A stretch of DNA of 64,000 nt from Dehalogenimonas alkenigignens (GTDB lineage: Bacteria > Chloroflexota > Dehalococcoidia > Dehalococcoidales > Dehalococcoidaceae): assembly GCF_001466665.1 (NCBI RefSeq), contig NZ_KQ758903.1:1299684-1363683 (forward strand). The letters run 5' to 3'. Positions 37,906-46,386 of the stretch are shown one piece after another (position 1 is the stretch's first letter; every line of letters starts with the position of its first letter). The notes below the pieces were generated by a model. That model did no database searches. It saw only the letters and a program-made list of their open reading frames with translations, and was not told where the DNA came from. The position numbers and the translations under genes were made by a program.

Positions 37906-37924
37906 CCAGACTATACTAGACTGG
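37906..37924. repeat. Imperfect inverted repeat before the zinc-ribbon gene
   Basis: CCAGACTA-TAC-TAGACTGG, two 8-nt arms with a single mismatched position each, 17 nt upstream of the zinc-ribbon start. A regulator site is possible; nothing identifies the factor. Confidence 0.3.
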
Positions 37925-37958
37925 AATAATGTTAGCAGTTTGAACGCTCGTAAACAAA

Positions 37959-38618
37959 TTAGTCAGCACGTTTGATTACGAGACAAATGTTGCGAGAGAA
38001 ATGTTTAACCGGCAGCCCATAACGGGCTTCCGGTCCTGATTTGATAATGATGAACCCGGCCGATTTCACTAGCTTCTCTATCTCACCGTAGGTGAACAGG
38101 TGGTAGAAGCGTTGGGCTATTTCAAAGCCAGACCTCCATGGAATATAAGTGTCTCGCCGCCGTAGCCAAAAACGTGGCTGACAAGCGTTCCAGACCGTGA
38201 TAAAGGCCTCAGCTTCAGGCTTCATGACCCGGCGTATCTCCCTGAGCGCCCTCAGCTGCTCCTCTCTCCCTTCGATGTGATGCAGACTGGCCACAGCGAT
38301 AGCGTTATCGAAGTAAGCTTCGGGATAGGGCAAAGCCCGCATATCAGCCTGTTTTAACTCTGCTTTGAAGCTATATTTTTTTGCGTATTTTGCGGCAAAC
38401 TTCAGCATTTCAGATGATTCGTCGATACCAAATAACTCGAACAGATCTCTGAAGGGCAGGAAATCAGCACCGTGGCCGCAGCCAATGTTGATAAGCCGGC
38501 CACCCTGCCAGCGACAGGCCAGCTCATCGAGTTCGGTTTTAAAAATTGTATGATGACGGGAACCGTACCAGCCGGCGGCTATTTTATCGAAGGTAGGGGA
38601 ATAAATGTTATTTGACAT
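37959..38618 (-). CDS. Trm9/ABH8-like SAM-dependent tRNA methyltransferase (predicted)
   Basis: Class I methyltransferase of 219 aa. SAM binding shows in NIGCGHGADFLPF and FGIDESSEMLKFA. Motif IV/V are IAVASLHHIEGREEQLRALREI and KPEAEAFITVWNAC, close to the Trm9 pattern (HH, then ALRE, then KPGG and VWA). The C-terminus HFSRNICLVIKR also fits. Trm9 methylates 5-carboxymethyluridine in tRNA, and the gene is divergent from elp3, which makes the precursor modification. The assignment combines motif and neighbour evidence. The ATG at 38618 is preferred over a TTG at 38630. Alternative: another small-molecule methyltransferase. Confidence 0.75.
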   Translation of the reverse strand: MSNNIYSPTFDKIAAGWYGSRHHTIFKTELDELACRWQGGRLINIGCGHGADFLPFRDLFELFGIDESSEMLKFAAKYAKKYSFKAELKQADMRALPYPEAYFDNAIAVASLHHIEGREEQLRALREIRRVMKPEAEAFITVWNACQPRFWLRRRDTYIPWRSGFEIAQRFYHLFTYGEIEKLVKSAGFIIIKSGPEARYGLPVKHFSRNICLVIKRAD

Positions 38619-38663
38619 AACTCTCTTCAAAGGTTGACCGGCTTAAGGTATAATGGAGTATAA

Positions 38664-40046
38664 ATGAAAAAGCTGACTCGAACAATTTCCGGAGTGACAC
38701 CAGTGGCCGTCATGAGCAGGCCAGCGCCGTGCCCCGGTCGATGCATCTATTGTCCAGATTTTGAAAATACTCCCCGCAGCTATACACCACATTCTCCGGC
38801 GGTGATACGGGCGGCCGCCAGCGGTTATGACGCGGTGGCTCAAACCGCGACCCGGTTAAGAATACTCGCGGACATGGGGCACCCCACTGATAAAATCGAG
38901 CTTATTATCATGGGCGGCACTTTCCTATCGACTCCGCTGGATTATCAGGACTCATTCATCAAAGGCTGTTTCGACGCGCTCAACAACACAAAGAGTGAAA
39001 CGCTGGAAGAAGCACAGCATTGTAATGAGACTGCTTTCCATCGCGCCGTGGGTCTTTGCATCGAAACTCGGCCGGATGTCTGCGACGTCGGCGAAATCGC
39101 CCGCATGATCGGCTGGGGCGTGACCAGAGTAGAACTGGGCGTTCAGACGCTCGACGAAGAAGTCTTCCGCATCGTCAATCGCGGTCACTCCACTGTCGAT
39201 GTCGTTAAAGCCACCGCCCGGTTGCGGCAGGCCGGGCTTAAGGTTCACTATCATTGGATGCCAGGACTACCAGGGTCAAAGCCTGAAAACGACCTCGCAT
39301 TGACCAGGGAGTTATTCGAAAATCCAGATTTTCGGCCGGACGGGTTGAAGATCTATCCGACGATGGTGGTCGAAAACACCGAACTGCAGCGTTGGCACGC
39401 AGAAGGGCGTTATGAGCCGTACCCCGATGAGGTGATGACCGGACTCATCGCCGAGATGAAAAAATTGGTGCCGCCGTATGTCCGCATCTCCCGCGTACTG
39501 CGGGACATCCCAGCCGAATACATCACAGGGGGCTTGAAAAATTCCATGCGGGACACAGTTCAGCAAAGGCTTGAAGAGCAAGGAACGTCGTGTCGCTGCA
39601 TTCGATGCCGTGAATTAGGCCATCGTCAGCGACTGGTGGTGAAGGCTGGGCTGCCGTCACTGCGACGACTGGACTATGAGGCATCTGGCGGCCAAGAGGT
39701 TTTCCTGTCGTTTGAAGATGACAGCGACACGCTTTACGGATTGTTAAGATTACGGGTACAGCAGGGCGCACCTGCCATGCTTGCCGGAGGTGACGGTGTG
39801 TTTCCTTTAATCCGGGAATTGCATGTTTACGGGCCTGAATTGTCCTTAGGCAAACGTGACACTGCCTCAGCCCAGCATCGGGGCTACGGCAGGGAATTGG
39901 TACGCGAGGCTGAGAAGATTGCCCGAGACGAATTTGGCGCCAGCAGTCTGGCGGTCTTGTCCGGCGTTGGGGCGAGAAGGTATTACCATGACTTGGGATA
40001 TATACTTGACTCCAGCTACATGGTGAAGCGCTTTAACCCCTACTAA
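38664..40046 (+). CDS. elp3: tRNA uridine(34) modification enzyme Elp3 (radical SAM/GNAT)
   Basis: Single-subunit Elongator-type enzyme that attaches carboxymethyl groups to wobble uridine, using acetyl-CoA. The radical-SAM motif is CPGRCIYCP near residues 23-31. A GNAT domain fills the C-terminal third, ending GYGRELVREAEKIARDE and RRYYHDLGYILDSSYM. Conserved IETRPD, ELGVQTLDEEV and YPTMVVENTEL segments lie between. A Cys pair, CRCIRC, sits near residues 306-311. The structure of a Dehalococcoides mccartyi homologue is known, so this enzyme is well placed in this class. GGAG is 5 nt before the ATG. Confidence 0.95.
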   Translation: MKKLTRTISGVTPVAVMSRPAPCPGRCIYCPDFENTPRSYTPHSPAVIRAAASGYDAVAQTATRLRILADMGHPTDKIELIIMGGTFLSTPLDYQDSFIKGCFDALNNTKSETLEEAQHCNETAFHRAVGLCIETRPDVCDVGEIARMIGWGVTRVELGVQTLDEEVFRIVNRGHSTVDVVKATARLRQAGLKVHYHWMPGLPGSKPENDLALTRELFENPDFRPDGLKIYPTMVVENTELQRWHAEGRYEPYPDEVMTGLIAEMKKLVPPYVRISRVLRDIPAEYITGGLKNSMRDTVQQRLEEQGTSCRCIRCRELGHRQRLVVKAGLPSLRRLDYEASGGQEVFLSFEDDSDTLYGLLRLRVQQGAPAMLAGGDGVFPLIRELHVYGPELSLGKRDTASAQHRGYGRELVREAEKIARDEFGASSLAVLSGVGARRYYHDLGYILDSSYMVKRFNPY

Positions 40047-40058
40047 CCTGTAGTTCAA

Positions 40059-40087
40059 TTGACAAAATAGGGGATTTGGGCTACGAT
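40059..40087 (+). promoter_or_regulatory. Distal promoter (P1) of the hdr-mvh cluster
   Basis: TTGACA at 40059-40064, 17-nt spacer, TACGAT at 40082-40087. The -10 is the first half of the 10-nt palindrome TACGATCGTA (40082-40091), which could serve as an operator. Confidence 0.7.
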
Positions 40088-40166
40088 CGTATCGTACTTA
40101 AGATATAGTACTGGCACATGACAACCGTTGACGCGCAGAAATTAGCTTTGTGTGACCTAATTTCGA

Positions 40167-40196
40167 TTGACAAAGGTACTAATTCTGGGATACGAT
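40167..40196 (+). promoter_or_regulatory. Proximal promoter (P2) of the hdr-mvh cluster
   Basis: TTGACA at 40167-40172, 18-nt spacer, TACGAT at 40191-40196, about 46 nt before hdrC. It repeats the hexamers of P1. Confidence 0.7.
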
Positions 40197-40241
40197 TAAA
40201 CACCCCGGACTTGTGACTAAGGATGCAAAGGCATAACACTC

Positions 40242-40832
40242 ATGAACGAATCGCCGGCCGTTGCTGAATACGAACTAGTCCCGGGGCACATCAGCGAATT
40301 TGCCTCAGGGATCAAAGCGCTGCATGGTGTAGATGTTAACCTCTGCTATCAATGTCGCAAGTGTACCTCGGGCTGTCCACTCACCGAGTTCATGGACATG
40401 ACGCCGACACAGGTCATCCACGCAGTCCGCCTCGGACTCAAAGATATGGTACTGAATACCAACACCTACTGGCTTTGCGTCGCCTGCGGCACCTGCACCG
40501 CTCGCTGCCCCCAGGAAACAGGTTTACTTAAGGTCATGGACGCCCTGGCCAATATCGCCATCAAGGAAGGTATTGCTCCAAAAGAACGGGCCATCGCCGA
40601 GTTCTATAAGACAGGCCTTTCGATCATCGAGAATTTCGGCATGATGTATGAGGCAGGGGTCGCCGGGCTCCTCAGCCTCAAGACCGGCAACATCGGTCGT
40701 GATGCCAGAGTGGGTCTCCGAATGATGAAAAAGGGCAAATTGGACGTCATGCCCCATTTCCAGAACTCCCGGGAGATGAAAAAGCTCTTCAAGAAGGTAG
40801 CCAAGAAAGAACAGGAGTTGGCTCGGTCTTGA
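40242..40832 (+). CDS. hdrC: Heterodisulfide reductase subunit C-like protein
   Basis: Electron-transfer subunit with two [4Fe-4S] clusters, ligated by CYQCRKCTSGCPL and CVACGTCTARCPQE. The remaining 110 residues are helical and charged. At 196 aa it matches HdrC of bacterial Hdr complexes. It heads the operon hdrC-hdrB-hdrA-mvhD-mvhG-mvhA, and its stop overlaps the hdrB start. In methanogens HdrBC reduces CoM-S-S-CoB; here the disulfide or other acceptor is unknown. Confidence 0.93.
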   Translation: MNESPAVAEYELVPGHISEFASGIKALHGVDVNLCYQCRKCTSGCPLTEFMDMTPTQVIHAVRLGLKDMVLNTNTYWLCVACGTCTARCPQETGLLKVMDALANIAIKEGIAPKERAIAEFYKTGLSIIENFGMMYEAGVAGLLSLKTGNIGRDARVGLRMMKKGKLDVMPHFQNSREMKKLFKKVAKKEQELARS

Positions 40833-41692
40833 AATACGCCTATTACAACAGTTGCTCACTTAGGGCCACCGGCAAAGAATACTCTCATTCGCTGCGCCGG
40901 GTTTTCGATCTTCTCGGTCTTGAGCTCCAGGAACCTAAGAACTGGGTCTGCTGCGGCTCGACCCTAGCCCACAACGCCTCGGTACTGTTGGCAGATACAC
41001 TACCCCTTAAAAACCTGGCCGAGATACAGAATATGGGCTTGAATGAAGTAATTGTGCCTTGTACTGCCTGTTACAATCGTTTCAAGGTTGCCCAAGCCGA
41101 AGATAAAAGCGACCTGCGCCTGAAGCATGAGATCGAAAACATCATCGGCCATAAATTCGAGCAACCAGTTGCGGTGACGCACCCGCTGGAAATGCTATCC
41201 AACGACGAAAATCTGGCGAAACTGAAAAGCTTGGTGAAACGCGACCTATCGCACCTGAAGGTTGTTTCCTACTACGGCTGCCTGCTGGTGCGCCCCCACA
41301 AGGAAACCGGCTTCCGCGACAACCCGGAGTACCCGGTGACCATGGACAATATCCTCGGAGCCGTCGGTATCAAGACGCTAGATTGGTCGCATAAGGTGGA
41401 ATGCTGCGGCGGATCGCTGTCCATCACTCGGCCCGACGCGGTGTTGAAGCTGACTTCCAGAATTCTCGACGACGCCAGGGCTGTCGGCGCCGCGGCAATC
41501 TCAGTGCCCTGTACCTTCTGTCAATTAAACCTGGACCTGCGCCAGGATGACCTGAAAGCTTTAGGTAAAACCTACGATTTACCAATATTCTATTTTACCG
41601 AACTCATCGCTTTAGCCCTCGGCGTACCGGAGAAGGAACTCATGCTGGATAAGCATTTCGTTGAAGGCGAAAAACTGCTGGTGAAGGCTTAA
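40829..41692 (+). CDS. hdrB: Heterodisulfide reductase subunit B-like protein
   Basis: Catalytic Hdr subunit holding non-cubane [4Fe-4S] clusters through two CCG domains. The first is visible as CCGSTLAHN, with an upstream NSCSLR and a following PCTACYNR. The second is VECCGGSLSITRPD, with PCTFCQLNL. At 287 aa it is of family length. Start is TTG, overlapping the hdrC stop. Its sulfur or disulfide substrate cannot be deduced from the sequence. Confidence 0.93.
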   Translation: MKYAYYNSCSLRATGKEYSHSLRRVFDLLGLELQEPKNWVCCGSTLAHNASVLLADTLPLKNLAEIQNMGLNEVIVPCTACYNRFKVAQAEDKSDLRLKHEIENIIGHKFEQPVAVTHPLEMLSNDENLAKLKSLVKRDLSHLKVVSYYGCLLVRPHKETGFRDNPEYPVTMDNILGAVGIKTLDWSHKVECCGGSLSITRPDAVLKLTSRILDDARAVGAAAISVPCTFCQLNLDLRQDDLKALGKTYDLPIFYFTELIALALGVPEKELMLDKHFVEGEKLLVKA

Positions 41693-41694
41693 CG

Positions 41695-44600
41695 GTGGAA
41701 AAGACCAAGATCGGGGCAGCCCTGGTCGTCGGCGGCGGCGTTGGCGGCATGCAGACGGCCCTCGATTTGGCCGAGGCCGGCATTAAGGTCTACCTGTTGG
41801 ACGAGGCGCCGGCCATCGGCGGCAAGATGGTGCAGCTGGACAAGACCTTCCCCACTAACGACTGCGCTATGTGTACCGTGTCGCCCCGGTTAGTATCCAT
41901 AGACCGCCATCTCAATATCGAACTACTGACCAACTCCAAAGTTCTTGGGTACGAAGGTGAAGCCGGTAATTTCCGGATCAATGTTCTGAAGAAAGCCCGA
42001 TGCGTCGATATATCGAAGTGCACCGGCTGCAACGTCTGCATCGAGAAATGTCCGACCAAGACGGCCAGTGAGTTCGACCGCGGACTGGCCAAACGTAAAG
42101 CTATCTACACCCCTTATGCCCAGGCGGTTCCCAATGTCCCGATCATCGACAAGGACAACTGCATCTATTTCAAAAAGGGCAAGGGCTGCAAGGCCTGCGA
42201 GAAGTTCTGCGAGGCCGGCGCCATCATGCTGGAACAGCAGGACGAGGTGGTCGAAATCAATGTCGGCGCTGTCGTCCTGGCCCCGGGCTACGACCTGTAC
42301 GATGCCACAGAAAAGCCACAACTTGGTTTTGGCCGCTACCCGGATGTCCTGACCAGCCTCCAGTTCGAGCGCATGCTTTCAGCCTCGGGGCCGTTCGCCG
42401 GTAAGGTGATGCGGCCGTCCAGTGGAGCGTTACCCAAGAAAGTGGCCTTCATCCAGTGTGTCGGTTCACGAGAGACCTCGGCCGATTTCTGCTCCGCTGT
42501 CTGCTGCATGTACGCCACCAAAGAAGCCCTCATCCTCAAGGAACACCACCCGGAGATCGACGTTGCCGTCTTCTATATTGATATCCGCGCCTATGGTAAA
42601 GGTTTCGAGGTCTATTACGAAAGAGCCAAGAAAGCCGGGGTGCGCTACATCCGCTGCCAGCCGTCGTCCCTGAAGCAAGTACCATCAAGCAAAGATATTG
42701 TCGTCCGCTACCAGGACGAGCAGGGCCGCCTGCTGGAAGAATATTTCGAGATGGTGATGCTGTCATGCGGTCTAAGGCCATCAAAGGCCGGTCAGTCAGT
42801 GTCCGATACCTTTGGCGTCAGGCTGAATAGCGACGGCTTTTGCTTTACCGAAGGCCTCGATCCGGTGGCCACCAACATCGATGGCATTTACGCCGTGGGC
42901 GCGTTCACCGGGCCTAAGGACATACCGGAGACGGTCATCCAAGCCGGCGCCGCGGCGTCCCGGGTGCTGGCGTTGCTTTCGGAGAAACGCGGAGAATTAC
43001 TCCAGGAGCGGACCTATCCCGATGAAAGGCCTGTCGACGGCGCCGAGCCGCGCACCGGCGTTTTTGTGTGCCACTGCGGCAAGAACATCGCCTCGGTGGT
43101 CAGCATTCCCGAAGTAGTCGAGTACGCCAGGACGCTGCCTCACGTCGGCTATGTCAATGACACCCTCTTTGCCTGTGCCACCGACGCCGGGGAAAAGATA
43201 AAAGAAGCCATCATCGAGCACGGTTTGAACCGGGTGGTCATCGCCGCCTGCACGCCGCGGACCCATGAAGGCCTTTTCCAGGACACCCTTCGCGAGGCCG
43301 GACTTAACCCGTACCTCCTGGAGATCGCCAACATCCGCAACCAGTGCTCCTGGGTGCACATGCACCAGCCGGCAGAGGCTACCGCCAAAGCCAAGGACAT
43401 CATACGCCTCGCCGCGGTCAAGGTATCTCACCTCCGGCCGCTGCACCCCGGCCACGTCTCCGTCAGCCACGACGGACTGGTCATCGGCGGCGGGCTCGCT
43501 GGCATGACGGCTGCGCTGGGGCTAGCCGACGCCGGCTACAAGACCTACCTGCTGGAAAAGGGACGGGAACTCGGCGGCAACCTGCGGCGGGTGAAGTTCG
43601 GCGGACCGGGCGAAGAACCTCAAGCAAAGCTTAAAGAGCTAGTCGAGAGGATTAGAATCCATCCCAACATCGAGCTTCACCTCGAATCGAAGGTCACCGC
43701 CTTCGACGGTACCGCCGGCAATTTTATCGTCGATTTCAAGACTGACGGCGAGATACGGCAGGTCAAGGCCGGCGCCGTCATCGTCGCTACCGGCGCCGTA
43801 GAATACATGCCGACGGAATACCTCTACGGACAGAGCCCCAGAGTCATCACCCAACTTGACCTCGAAGAACGAGTCTCGCTCGAGAGGATCGACGCCCGCA
43901 CCGTAGTCATGATCCAGTGCGTCGGTTCAAGAGACGAAAAGCACCCTTACTGCAGCCGCCTGTGCTGCGTCCAAGCCATTAAAAACGCAATCAAACTTAA
44001 AGCCCGGCAGCCGAAGACCGAGGTTTTTATTCTGTATCGCGATATCCGCGCTTACAGCCTCCACGAAGCAGAATACACCCGCGCCCGTAAACTTGGGGTG
44101 CGCTTTATCCGCTACGAACAGAACCAGCCGCCGGTGGCCAGCCAGAACGGCACCGACCTGGTGGTTTCGGTTGTCGACCCGATCCTGAATGCCCGCTTGA
44201 AAATCCCCACCGACCTCCTAGTACTTTCGACCGGCGTCGTGCCGGACGAAGATCAGGAACTGGCCCGGATGTTGAAACTGCCCCAGTCAGAAGACGGGTT
44301 CCTGATGGAGGCTCATATCAAACTGCGGCCGGTGGATTCTCCGGTGGAAGGCGTATTCCTAGCTGGTCTGGCCCATAGCCCGAAACTGGCTGATGAATCC
44401 ATCGCCCAGGCCGGCGCCGCCGCCGCTAAGGCCGCCGCCATCCTGTCTAAGGAAGAGATCAGGCTCGAAGCCTGCGTCTCTGAGGTAAAAGACGAGAACT
44501 GCGACGGCTGCGCCTATTGCGTCGACCCATGCCCCTTCAAAGCCATTAACCTGGTGGAGTACATGTCCGGTGACGCCGTCAAGAAAACCGCCGAGACCGA

Positions 44601-44724
44601 TCCGGCCAAGTGCCAGGGCTGTGGAGTGTGCATGGCCACTTGCCCCAAGAAAGGTATTATGGTCAAGAATTTCAACCTGGACGAGCTATCCGAAATGGTG
44701 GCGGCGCTGGTGTCTCCTGTCTAA
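41695..44724 (+). CDS. hdrA: Double-module HdrA, FAD and multi-[4Fe-4S] electron-bifurcating subunit
   Basis: A 1009-aa flavoprotein, longer than the roughly 650 aa of methanogen HdrA. Module 1 has the FAD motif VVGGGVGGMQTALDLAEAG, then KTFPTNDCAMC and ferredoxin motifs CTGCNVCIEKCP and CKACEKFC. The middle holds GVFVCHCGKNIASVV and ACTPRTHEGLFQ, typical of the HdrA N-terminal domain. Module 2 starts VIGGGLAGMTAALGLADAG, and the C-terminus has CDGCAYCVDPCP and CQGCGVCMATCP. Start is GTG, 2 nt after the hdrB stop. HdrA with the hydrogenase subunits would bifurcate electrons from H2 to ferredoxin and a second acceptor. Confidence 0.94.
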   Translation: MEKTKIGAALVVGGGVGGMQTALDLAEAGIKVYLLDEAPAIGGKMVQLDKTFPTNDCAMCTVSPRLVSIDRHLNIELLTNSKVLGYEGEAGNFRINVLKKARCVDISKCTGCNVCIEKCPTKTASEFDRGLAKRKAIYTPYAQAVPNVPIIDKDNCIYFKKGKGCKACEKFCEAGAIMLEQQDEVVEINVGAVVLAPGYDLYDATEKPQLGFGRYPDVLTSLQFERMLSASGPFAGKVMRPSSGALPKKVAFIQCVGSRETSADFCSAVCCMYATKEALILKEHHPEIDVAVFYIDIRAYGKGFEVYYERAKKAGVRYIRCQPSSLKQVPSSKDIVVRYQDEQGRLLEEYFEMVMLSCGLRPSKAGQSVSDTFGVRLNSDGFCFTEGLDPVATNIDGIYAVGAFTGPKDIPETVIQAGAAASRVLALLSEKRGELLQERTYPDERPVDGAEPRTGVFVCHCGKNIASVVSIPEVVEYARTLPHVGYVNDTLFACATDAGEKIKEAIIEHGLNRVVIAACTPRTHEGLFQDTLREAGLNPYLLEIANIRNQCSWVHMHQPAEATAKAKDIIRLAAVKVSHLRPLHPGHVSVSHDGLVIGGGLAGMTAALGLADAGYKTYLLEKGRELGGNLRRVKFGGPGEEPQAKLKELVERIRIHPNIELHLESKVTAFDGTAGNFIVDFKTDGEIRQVKAGAVIVATGAVEYMPTEYLYGQSPRVITQLDLEERVSLERIDARTVVMIQCVGSRDEKHPYCSRLCCVQAIKNAIKLKARQPKTEVFILYRDIRAYSLHEAEYTRARKLGVRFIRYEQNQPPVASQNGTDLVVSVVDPILNARLKIPTDLLVLSTGVVPDEDQELARMLKLPQSEDGFLMEAHIKLRPVDSPVEGVFLAGLAHSPKLADESIAQAGAAAAKAAAILSKEEIRLEACVSEVKDENCDGCAYCVDPCPFKAINLVEYMSGDAVKKTAETDPAKCQGCGVCMATCPKKGIMVKNFNLDELSEMVAALVSPV

Positions 44725-44745
44725 TGAATATTAGGATTAAATACG

Positions 44746-45189
44746 ATGATGATGACCGAGAGTATCGAGAACACCACTGAGACCAGCTATCAGCCGCTCA
44801 TCATTTGCTTCGCCTGCAACTGGTGCTCCTACGCCGCAGCCGACCTGGCCGGGGTATCTCGCATTCAGTACCCGCCCAACGTGCGCATCATCCGGGTGAT
44901 GTGCTCCGGCATGGTCCACCCCAACCTGGTCATCGATGCCCTGACCAAAGGCGCCGATGGCGTGTTAATGTGCGGATGCCACCCCGGGGACTGCCATTAC
45001 CGCGAAGGCAACCTTCGGGCGGAGTCCCGGGCTGAAGCCATCAAACTGATGCTTCAGGACTTTGGGCTGGAAGAAGAGCGTTACCGGCTGGAGTGGGTCT
45101 CAGCCTCGGAGGGCGCACGGTTTGCCAAAGTGGTGACCGATATGGTCAACGAACTCAAGACCCTGGGCCCGAGCCCGTACAAGATGTAA
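44746..45189 (+). CDS. mvhD: F420-non-reducing hydrogenase delta subunit MvhD (Hdr-hydrogenase linker)
   Basis: Carries a [2Fe-2S] cluster and links HdrA to the hydrogenase. Conserved cysteines are CFACNWCSYAAADLAG near the N-terminus and CGCHPGDCHYREGN in the middle, with RVMCSGMVHP between. At 147 aa it has family length. Three ATGs in a row occur at 44746. It joins hdrCBA to the hydrogenase genes mvhGA. Confidence 0.93.
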   Translation: MMMTESIENTTETSYQPLIICFACNWCSYAAADLAGVSRIQYPPNVRIIRVMCSGMVHPNLVIDALTKGADGVLMCGCHPGDCHYREGNLRAESRAEAIKLMLQDFGLEEERYRLEWVSASEGARFAKVVTDMVNELKTLGPSPYKM

Positions 45190-45197
45190 GGAGAACA

Positions 45198-45383
45198 ATG
45201 GAACTCGCCCGCCTCTTCGATGGCAAAAAATTTATGTGGGATGGGAAGAAGTACGATACTGAAGCCGAAAGTCTGGAGCAGGAGCAGCACTACCGCTCGC
45301 TCGGCTTTGAGGTGCGATTGGCGGTGGAGGATGACGGCCATTACCTATTTACCCGCCGCGTCGTCGCCAACACCTCGGGATAA
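45198..45383 (+). CDS. Small protein of unknown function between mvhD and mvhG (61 aa)
   Basis: Not recognised. It begins MELARLFDGKKFMWDGKKYD, is rich in Asp, Glu, Lys and Tyr, and has no membrane helix or Cys motif. An AAGGAG ribosome site lies 6 nt upstream. It sits 8 nt after mvhD in frame-tight operon context, and similar codon use makes it likely real. A role in assembly or modulation of the Hdr-Mvh complex is conceivable but unproven. Confidence 0.7.
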   Translation: MELARLFDGKKFMWDGKKYDTEAESLEQEQHYRSLGFEVRLAVEDDGHYLFTRRVVANTSG

Positions 45384-45445
45384 TCACTCCGCCGGCACCT
45401 GTTTACCGGCTATAGCAGCAACCCGAAATAAAAGGAGGAAATGGC

Positions 45446-46363
45446 ATGGTACGTGTAGCGGAAGAATGGTTCGCCGTCTGCGGCGGCTGCGAGGTGTCCA
45501 TCCTGGACATCGGCGAGCCGCTTCTTGACCTCTTGCCCAGTCTTGAATTTGTCCATATGCCGGTGCTGATGGATCACAAACTCTTCGGCCAGACCGGTGA
45601 AAAGAAACACATGGAAATCCCCGAGGCTGATGTCGGCATCGTCACCGGCAGCATCCGCAACCAGGAGAATAAGGAACTGGCTGAAGAGATGCGCCGCAAG
45701 TGCAAAATAATCATCTCCCTGGGCTCCTGCGCCAACTTCGGCGGTATCCCGGCGCTGGGCAATATGTACAACAATGCTGAAATCTTCGATATGGCCTACC
45801 GCAAGACGGCCAGCACCGAAGCCGGCGACAACCCGTCCCAGGGCCTGCCGGCCCTGACCGACCGCGTATATTCGGTCAACGAGGTTATCAAGGTGGATGT
45901 CTCCATCCCAGGCTGCCCGCCTACTCCGGAATGGATCGCCGGCGCCCTGACCTCACTCCTCCAGGGGAAGAGTTTCTCCCTGCCTGAAAAAAGCGTCTGC
46001 GATGATTGCCCGACTGTTCGCGAGAAAAAAGCCAAAGTGGCCATACGCCGCCCGCTACAGCCCGCTGAATTCACACCCGGCCGCTATGACAACATGCGCT
46101 GTATGAATGAGCAAGGCATCCTGTGCCTTGGTCCGGCGACCCGCACCGGTTGCGGCGGTTCAGAGAAGACGCCTCGCTGCATCAAGGCCTATATGCCCTG
46201 CCGTGGTTGCTACGGCCCCATCAGGGCTGGCGCCAATCCTATGGTGGACATGATGGGCGCCCTTTCGTCGGTCGGTTTGGACCCCAAACAGATCGAAGAC
46301 CGCATGGCCACTTTCAACCGCTTCATAGGCGCCGGGCGTTTGCGCCCCATGCCGGCCCGCTAA
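45446..46363 (+). CDS. mvhG: NiFe hydrogenase small subunit (MvhG/VhuG-like)
   Basis: Small subunit bearing iron-sulfur clusters that carry electrons from the NiFe site. Clues include CGGCEVSILD near the N-terminus, SLGSCANFGGIPALGN, and IPGCPPTPEW. Later come CLGPATRTGCGG and CMPCRGCYGP-like YMPCRGCYGP. No twin-arginine signal is present, so it acts in the cytoplasm. At 305 aa it matches Vhu/Mvh-type group 3 subunits. An AAAGGAGG ribosome site lies before the ATG. Confidence 0.94.
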   Translation: MVRVAEEWFAVCGGCEVSILDIGEPLLDLLPSLEFVHMPVLMDHKLFGQTGEKKHMEIPEADVGIVTGSIRNQENKELAEEMRRKCKIIISLGSCANFGGIPALGNMYNNAEIFDMAYRKTASTEAGDNPSQGLPALTDRVYSVNEVIKVDVSIPGCPPTPEWIAGALTSLLQGKSFSLPEKSVCDDCPTVREKKAKVAIRRPLQPAEFTPGRYDNMRCMNEQGILCLGPATRTGCGGSEKTPRCIKAYMPCRGCYGPIRAGANPMVDMMGALSSVGLDPKQIEDRMATFNRFIGAGRLRPMPAR

Positions 46364-46386
46364 TACAGGGGTAAGGAGAGAGAAAG

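Noticed and set aside
38649-38654. TATAAT directly in front of elp3 as a promoter
   Set aside because: It would place the transcript start beyond the GGAG ribosome site, and there is no matching -35 at 16-18 nt.
43265-43634. Long alternative frames inside hdrA on both strands
   Set aside because: Shadow frames of a high-GC gene, rich in Arg, Pro and Ala.
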